Source: Phoronis ovalis
Taxonomy: Eukaryota; Phoronida; Phoronidae
Length of the DNA: 22,082 nt
NCBI GenBank assembly: GCA_028565635.1
Contig: JAOXYB010015965.1
Coordinates: 7,286 to 29,367, forward strand
Direction of reading: 5' to 3'
The notes beneath the pieces are model-generated. The model was not told the DNA's origin. It searched no databases and saw nothing but the letters and a program-made list of their open reading frames with translations. Below, in pieces: positions 18,601 to 22,082 of this stretch. The number at the start of each line of letters is the position of its first letter. Position 1 is the stretch's first letter. Position numbers and translations under genes: made by a program.

Positions 18601-21489
18601 TTACGCAGGTGTACGTATGATATTCAGCAATTTCATTAATTAGTAACCGTGAACTTGTAATATACCACTGACTATGATATTGAATAATATTTCAATGGCT
18701 CCAACGTATTATCTAAGCAGGTAAATACAATGATCACACATTAGTATAACCAACATTTAAAATTTGTCAGAACGCATCGTGTATAAATACGCATTTTAGA
18801 AAATATGTAAAATTCATGATTATAAATAACATGATTTGCGAGTTACTAATAATCTATTGAAATCAGCCTTAAAAGCAATGGTTAAACAACTTCCTGGTGT
18901 TTGCGTGGGGCTATCGAGACTGAGTTGTGGCTTTATCAAAATGTATGACCATTCCAAAGACATTTTCAAGTTTATACTGAATTTGCTTGAATCTTACCTT
19001 ACACCAACAAATCAATAAAATATATTTTTTAAAAAATACATGCTCTCAACTATTAATTTAAAGTTTATAATTTCAAGCTTTTCGTGGAAATGTTTGTACC
19101 CAATAATGTCATAGTAGGAAGTTGCTATTTTTGCCAATAAACTAGAAAGTGGACTTGTACTGCCAGTCAAGCTATTTTTACGGTTATTCGGTATCGAACA
19201 CTTTTGAAGTTTATTCATCTGTATAAGGTGTCTATATTTAAATTCATCTGAAATTACCACTTTTTATTTTGAGCAACATGGCAAAATAAAATAGAGTTCA
19301 GTGTCGGATTGACCTAGTTCTGCGTCACCGAATTACACTGCATGTTTTATGTTTTCAGCTGCATACTTTTGGATTGGTTTCAAGAACAATGCCAGTGATG
19401 AAGTTGATCACACAGGCGTAGCTATAGCTGATGAACTTGGAGGGTAAATGATATAATTTTTATTTACTTCTAACTTTGCATTAACTGAATTGTTAACATA
19501 TCACAGCGGATTCCATGCAGGTTCTAACACATTAAATTATCTTTAAAAAATGTATGAATATTATCGAAAACATGCCATTTCTTAAACGTTCGTGTTTGTG
19601 TATTCCCAAATTGGTATATATGCAATAATTCTTTCCATAAACTGTAACCTGAGATTATGATATTTTTATCCAATCACACATTGAGATTATGTGTCTAGTC
19701 TAAACTTGATTTTTCGTGATGGTGTGGCCAGTAAACGTTTTTGCTAAAGCCTAATTTAGGCCACCTGGTGAGAAATTGTGCAAACTATCCGAAACTTTTT
19801 GCGGGCTTCCAATGCACAAAAAGAATGTCATTTTTATTTTTAAAAGTGCATTTTCAACCTCTGGCTTGTTCGTTTTCAATAAAAGTGATCACCATGCACG
19901 ACTAACCCAAAAAAGTAAAAATGGAATAAAAAGGAGAAAAACACGTGCAGATTAATACAGTTTGGGGCCTCTTATAGACTATTCGCATGCACTTGGTGGA
20001 GCCACTAGTCTCAGGTATGTCGCATTCTGTGAATGAACACTGAGGTAGTTTTGCGTGCGCTCACGCAATCTGATGTTCTTTGGTCTAAGAAATATCCTCC
20101 TTTTAGTGAGCATATCAATACATAAACAACTATTTATTACTGAATGTTTTTTTATTTTGTTAAATTTTATTGGTTACATCTTTCCTAAAGTCAGATTAAG
20201 AAAAAAAAGGTTGTGTGTATAACTAAAGGATTACGGTATTGAAAGGGTCTGACTGCACTGTGACTGTAGCGCCCTCAAGTGCATGCAAATAGTCTATTGA
20301 TTGACTTGTGCCATATATCGGGATTTAGAAGTATAACATTGACATGTTCCTGTAAACGGTAGCATACATGTATTTAACGTCTTTAAAGTCATTTTACAGC
20401 TAAAACATCGTCTAAATACCACAATACCATAACTGTATGACATACACAAGTTTTCGAGTTATTATAACGTTCATGTAATTTTATAAAAGGGTAATGCTCC
20501 CTAGGTATTATCTCTTTGTTAATTGAACGTCTATCCTTTAAATACAGTGCCAATTATTTCGCATGTAATATTATCCGTATGAAACATATCCATGAATCGC
20601 ACACTCCAATAGCAAACAGAACCGAATACAAGTTTCGATTTAAAAAGGGGCTAATATTAAAACGCCACGTTAAAAAAATACATGTACTTCGATTCATTCC
20701 TGTCTGGTGTATATATGACTTCAAAAAGCCAGCACTTCCTAAAAAAACGAGGTGTGCTAAACTTTATATTTCAGAACTAGCAAACTAAGAGAATATAAAG
20801 ATGAAAACATTACTCTGAATCTACCAGAGGGAGTACACATTACGGATTTGAAGTGGATTTCCGTGTGGTGTGCCGACTTTAATGTAAGTTGTGTGTACAG
20901 TAAGAGACCATTGTAAAGTTCCTACTCTAGTGCAAGGGCATGATCTTGTCGCAGAGTAATATATTATTTCAACATTTTAAGCACAGTCTAAATTGTAATA
21001 TGTTTTAAGGTATTATCTATGATTTTTTATGACTTAACGGTTGTTAACATTGAATTTATTTATTCCATTGATAGCGTGGCAGATCACATTAGCTTATGTT
21101 CGTGGGGAAAATAGTGCCGACTGAAATATTTTATATTCTCAAATCGAAACCAACACGCAGCATTCTGTTGAAGACGAATAAGTCATTACAGTAAAATGTA
21201 AAAAATCACAATATTCAGGTGCACACGTCTTGTTGCACAAATACATTTTTAAATTTGTGATGTTTCTAGCTGGTTACGAGACATATTTATGTTTTTTATC
21301 AAACATTTGCATATTTTTCGTTTCAGGTAAGTTTCGGCCACGTTAACGTCCCAGCAGTTTTTGAACCCCCTGCACATCTAATTGTCGGTGAATTTCAAAA
21401 TCCAAATCATGGAGTCAATGGAAGTGTAACGATATTAAATTCAAAAACATTCCTCATCCATAATTTGTATTATGATGGATCTGGTCCAG
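12579..21489 (+). CDS. Skeletor-like multidomain secreted protein (AA15/CBM-like, EGF x2, DOMON-like, DM13 x2), partial at both ends, right-arm copy
   Basis: Eleven exons join in one frame: 12579-12658, 13124-13221, 15115-15257, 15753-15851, 16607-16726, 16919-17016, 17628-17865, 18050-18178, 19359-19443, 20775-20883, 21327-21489. All introns are GT..AG and all phases match, giving 453 residues without a stop. Domains by residue: AA15/chitin-binding-4-like 1-106; EGF-like 114-136 and 142-177; DOMON-like 184-245; acidic linker 246-291; DM13 no. 1 about 293-408; DM13 no. 2 from about 415, unfinished. DM13 and DOMON are redox or heme-associated modules; DM13-DM13-DOMON is the core of Skeletor-type proteins. 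EGF modules and paired cysteines imply an extracellular protein, probably matrix- or cuticle-associated (inference). The start codon and signal peptide are not visible upstream, and the 3' end lies outside the window. Exon structure is firm; biochemical role is not known. Confidence 0.88.
12659..13123 (+). other. Intron 1 (mirror 8960-9424)
   Basis: AT-rich intron with donor GTAGGT and acceptor TTATTGCAG. I see no other feature in it; the 61-codon antisense frame it contains has no recognisable domain. Confidence 0.75.
13124..13221 (+). CDS. Exon 2: AA15/chitin-binding-4-like domain, part 2
   Basis: The acceptor TTATTGCAG and donor GTAAGT define it; phase 0 in, two bases left over. It encodes residues 27-58, starting GGYRLEILSDNG, so the join with exon 1 reads YPHRGGYRLEIL, a continuous beta-sandwich strand pair. 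One NTS and one NDS sequon are present (the latter as N-D-S-T). The donor lies immediately beside a diverged repeat copy in intron 2. Confidence 0.85.
13226..13332 (+). repeat. Dispersed repeat copy A in intron 2, forward, right arm
   Basis: It shares a long, clearly alignable stretch with the reverse complement of 14779-14875. Common blocks include GTATACAGACATGTACCTC, an AAGGG-GTAC/ATAC-ACAGAAAT block and a terminal AACCGTAC. Copy A has about 13 extra bases (a GTACCCGGGGTAC palindrome) near its middle. It begins within 5 bp of the exon 2 donor. Probably an end of, or a whole copy of, a short non-autonomous element. Confidence 0.75.
14068..14116 (+). repeat. Pair of 20-bp direct repeats in intron 2 (mirror 7967-8015)
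   Basis: CTCAAATTGCCTAAAGTGAT at 14068 and CTCAAATTGTCTACAGTGAT at 14097 differ at two positions and are separated by a T run. A looser third version begins near 13520 (CTCAAATGGCCTAAATTTGA). Likely remnants of one old repeat family. Confidence 0.55.
14340..14355. repeat. Short perfect hairpin in intron 2 (mirror 7728-7743)
   Basis: AGCCTGTGGACAGGCT forms a 7-bp stem with a 2-base loop. No function is evident in this intronic position. Confidence 0.5.
14779..14875 (-). repeat. Dispersed repeat copy B in intron 2, inverted, right arm
   Basis: Inverted, diverged partner of 13226-13332. Similarity does not visibly extend past either end. The pair could be terminal inverted repeats of a 1.65-kb element or two separate insertions; no transposase-like frame lies between them. 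Confidence 0.75.
15115..15257 (+). CDS. Exon 3: C-terminal part of the AA15/chitin-binding-4-like domain
   Basis: It encodes residues 60-106. The pattern V-T-L-P-P-G-F-L-C-x-x-C-V-L-R-L-R-R-Q-A then an aromatic stretch and FWSCADIRI resembles the C-terminal cysteine core of AA15/chitin-binding type-4 proteins (C73, C76, C99). I chose the acceptor at 15113-15114 because its phase joins exon 2 to give N-D-S-T-A-Q-L-Q-E-V. The open frame extends further upstream through MSDIC, but an acceptor there (AG at 15091-15092) would put exon 3 out of phase with exon 2. The N-terminal histidine needed for a copper LPMO active site would lie in a missing exon, so activity cannot be judged. Confidence 0.83.
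15258..15752 (+). other. Intron 3 (mirror 6331-6825)
   Basis: Donor GTAGGT, acceptor CTTGTTTTAG. AT-rich; I see nothing else in it. Confidence 0.75.
15753..15851 (+). CDS. Exon 4: EGF-like module 1 (reduced cysteines)
   Basis: The acceptor CTTGTTTTAG and donor GTGAGA bound a symmetric phase 1-1 exon, residues 108-139. The core is C-S-G-H-G-N-V-A-N-G-K-C-E-C then G-D-N-C. Only four cysteines are present (C114, C125, C127, C136). The usual cysteine after the H-G turn is absent. It reads like the short EGF type seen after a C-x-G-H-G motif. Confidence 0.87.
15852..16606 (+). other. Intron 4 (mirror 5477-6231)
   Basis: Donor GTGAGA, acceptor TTTTATTCAG. The antisense 61-codon frame inside has no recognisable domain. 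I see no repeat. Confidence 0.75.
16607..16726 (+). CDS. Exon 5: EGF-like module 2 (six cysteines)
   Basis: The acceptor TTTTATTCAG and donor GTAAGT bound a second symmetric phase 1-1 exon, residues 141-179. Six cysteines (142, 148, 153, 166, 168, 177) have the spacing of a complete EGF domain, with C-Y-C-M-A-G-W-M-G-E-G-C at the end. One module per 1-1 exon is the classic arrangement for exon shuffling in extracellular proteins. Confidence 0.92.
16919..17016 (+). CDS. Exon 6: DOMON-like segment, first half
   Basis: The acceptor TGCTTCTAG and donor GTGAGT bound residues 181-212. The segment carries SYDDYMYRQL and YDLYWKVLPE. The Y-D-L-Y-W-K-V strand matches the start of DOMON domains, where an aromatic/W strand precedes the ligand-binding beta sandwich. 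It ends on a complete codon. Confidence 0.8.
17017..17627 (+). other. Intron 6 (mirror 4456-5066)
   Basis: Donor GTGAGT, acceptor TTGTTATAG. It interrupts the DOMON-like segment between W-K-V-L-P-E and L-E-E-I-D. The antisense 93-codon frame has no recognisable domain. No other feature seen. Confidence 0.75.
17628..17865 (+). CDS. Exon 7: DOMON-like second half plus acidic linker
   Basis: The acceptor TTGTTATAG and donor GTAAGA bound residues 213-291. Residues 213-234 (E-E-I-D-V-V-M-R-V then TWVALGWKP) complete the first half of a DOMON fold. C241 follows in ITPQCQRFP. Instead of continuing through the DOMON core, the chain enters an acidic Ser/Thr/Pro/Glu linker (about 246-291, with repeated S-E-P-E, E-A, P-E), which is probably unstructured and could be O-glycosylated. 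The open frame runs past the donor to a stop at 17886-17888, so intron retention would end the protein early. Confidence 0.88.
18050..18178 (+). CDS. Exon 8: DM13 domain 1, N-terminal part
   Basis: The acceptor TTTCGCCAG and donor GTAATT bound residues 293-334. Hallmarks are G-K-F-I-G-S-F, H-G-L-S-G-E-V, T-I-R-I-V-N-F and Y-D-G-E-G-P, the conserved opening strands of DM13 domains, proposed to be electron-transfer modules. Phase 1 at the end splits the codon after G-P. Confidence 0.92.
18179..19358 (+). other. Intron 8 (mirror 2725-3904)
   Basis: Donor GTAATT, acceptor GTTTTCAG, within the G-P|A-A-Y-F-W motif of DM13 no. 1. The 60- and 82-codon frames inside look like chance. I see no defined repeat. 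Confidence 0.75.
19359..19443 (+). CDS. Exon 9: DM13 domain 1, middle
   Basis: The acceptor GTTTTCAG and donor GTAAAT bound residues 336-362. It opens AYFWIGFKNN, so the join reads Y-D-G-E-G-P-A-A-Y-F-W-I-G, the most recognisable DM13 signature (commonly G-P-D-A-Y-F-W; the D is A here). It ends with two bases of a glycine codon. Confidence 0.92.
19444..20774 (+). other. Intron 9 (mirror 1309-2639)
   Basis: Donor GTAAAT, acceptor TATATTTCAG. It contains the MITE-like element at 19974-20297. The 90-codon frame at 20516-20788 runs across the acceptor into exon 10 in another frame and has no recognisable domain. Confidence 0.75.
19974..20297. mobile_element. MITE-like element with about 30-bp terminal inverted repeats, right arm
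   Basis: Both ends read ATAGACTATT[C/T]GCATGCAC inward and stay similar for about 30 bp (then TTG, G-rich, GC, AC). The element is 324 bp with no coding capacity. A perfect internal hairpin, TTGCGTG-CGCT-CACGCAA, lies at 20051-20068. I could not assign a clean target-site duplication. Size, terminal inverted repeats and intronic position fit a non-autonomous DNA transposon; the superfamily is undetermined. Confidence 0.78.
20775..20883 (+). CDS. Exon 10: DM13 domain 1, part with the conserved cysteine
   Basis: The acceptor TATATTTCAG and donor GTAAGT bound residues 364-399. The pattern L-R-E-Y-K then I-T-L-N-L-P-E-G then L-K-W-I-S-V-W-C-A-D-F-N is typical of DM13. C395 in S-V-W-C is the near-invariant cysteine proposed to serve in redox chemistry or metal/heme contact. 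It ends on a full codon. Confidence 0.92.
20884..21326 (+). other. Intron 10 (mirror 757-1199)
   Basis: Donor GTAAGT, acceptor CGTTTCAG. It is followed directly by another GTAAGT, which is coding in exon 11. Nothing else seen. Confidence 0.75.
21327..21489 (+). CDS. Exon 11: end of DM13 domain 1 and start of DM13 domain 2
   Basis: The acceptor CGTTTCAG and donor GTATGT bound residues 400-453. VSFGHVNVP closes DM13 no. 1. G-E-F-Q-N then H-G-V-N-G-S-V and Y-Y-D-G-S-G-P open DM13 no. 2. The donor splits the codon after G-P in phase 1, exactly as exon 8 does. The next exon, expected to begin with an A-Y-F-W-like motif, lies outside the window. Confidence 0.9.
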
Positions 21490-21971
21490 GTATGTACTAT
21501 ATAGTTTCTTTATCTGAGACATGATTTTAATCTAGGCATATACTTTTAGCTCGTAAAATTCATAGAAAATTATATGCTCAGTAAGAATTTCACCCAAACA
21601 CAGTAAAAGCATGTCTTTAAATTATATGAACCACTTGCGATATGCATTAAAATGCTTAGGAAACGGTATTATATGGAATAATTAAATATTACAAACTATA
21701 CTAAACACTGTCAACACATTTTTGAGATTTACGATGGAATATCACTAGCCACAGCATATAAGGATTATAAGTATTTTAAAACTGTCTTCTTCATATTATC
21801 CACATTTTAGTTTGTAGTTGGGTTAGGGTTTCTTGGCTTGAAAACTGGTATTGCGTGAATATCAGGGCAAACATTCGTCGTAGGCCTATAAAACTGCGGA
21901 AACTTATACATCGATGTCATCAAAAGTGTTTAACCTCTTAAACTCACGTTCTACCCAAGACAACCAACTAG
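21490..21971 (+). other. Start of intron 11, open at the window edge (mirror 112-593)
   Basis: Donor GTATGT follows exon 11. No acceptor with a DM13-like continuation is visible before the 25-bp tandem array, so the intron continues beyond the window. I see nothing else here. Confidence 0.65.
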
Positions 21972-22082
21972 TTTAATCCAGTTAATACTGTATATCTTTA
22001 ATCCGGTTAATACTGTATATCTTTAATCCGGTTAATACTGTATATCTTTAATCCGGTTAATACTGTATATCTTTAATCCGGT
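21972..22082. repeat. 25-bp tandem repeat array, right end
   Basis: This is the mirror copy of the array at 1-111: one diverged partial unit, then four exact 25-bp units running to the last base. The array is cut by the window edge, which suggests that sequence contiguity broke in this repeat. Confidence 0.95.

Larger units (their letters stand above)
1..22082. repeat. Perfect 22-kb palindrome, two 11,041-bp arms with no spacer
   Basis: The second half is the reverse complement of the first, with the axis between 11041 and 11042. The 3' end reverse-complements exactly to the 5' start. All 11 exons and every translated ORF occur as mirror pairs whose coordinates sum to 22083, with identical protein sequence. 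I found no mismatch or indel where I compared the arms. Natural inverted duplications normally carry a spacer and some divergence, so an exact spacerless structure points to a fold-back assembly or read artefact. A very recent or gene-converted palindrome is the alternative. Confidence 0.98.

Noticed and set aside
20516-20788. 90-codon frame overlapping the start of exon 10
   Set aside because: It uses a different frame from the DM13 exon, has no recognisable motif and lies mostly in intron 9.

Overview
The window is one exact inverted repeat. Base i is the complement of base 22083-i wherever I compared them: both termini, the centre, every exon and every ORF pair. Two 11,041-bp arms meet with no spacer inside an (AT)n tract. 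Only about 11 kb of sequence is therefore unique, and everything occurs twice, once per strand.

The organism is an animal. Each arm carries a spliced gene of small exons with GT..AG introns, in AT-rich DNA with microsatellites, a tRNA-like (SINE-type) element, a MITE-like element and tandem repeats. The domain mix (chitin-binding type-4/AA15-like module, EGF, DOMON, DM13) recalls Skeletor-like secreted proteins of marine invertebrates. A mollusc is my best guess, but the sequence does not prove it.

Right arm (11042-22082, + strand): half of the central microsatellite; a non-coding stretch with a tRNA-like element and a 47-bp tandem repeat; then eleven phase-consistent internal exons (12579-21489) encoding 453 residues open at both ends. 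Domain order is the C-terminal part of an AA15/chitin-binding-4-like domain, two EGF modules, a short DOMON-like segment, an acidic Ser/Thr/Pro/Glu linker, a complete DM13 domain and the start of a second. Intron 2 holds a diverged inverted repeat and intron 9 a 324-bp MITE-like element. The arm ends in a 25-bp tandem array. The left arm (1-11041) is the same on the - strand.

Neither copy has a first exon (start codon plus signal peptide) or a last exon. The 5' part of the gene should lie where the mirror copy begins. A fold-back (snap-back or unsplit hairpin read) artefact seeded at the self-complementary TG/TA/CA microsatellite is the simplest explanation. A recent real palindromic duplication remains possible and testable. 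I see no bacterial-type operon, CRISPR array or new defence system.
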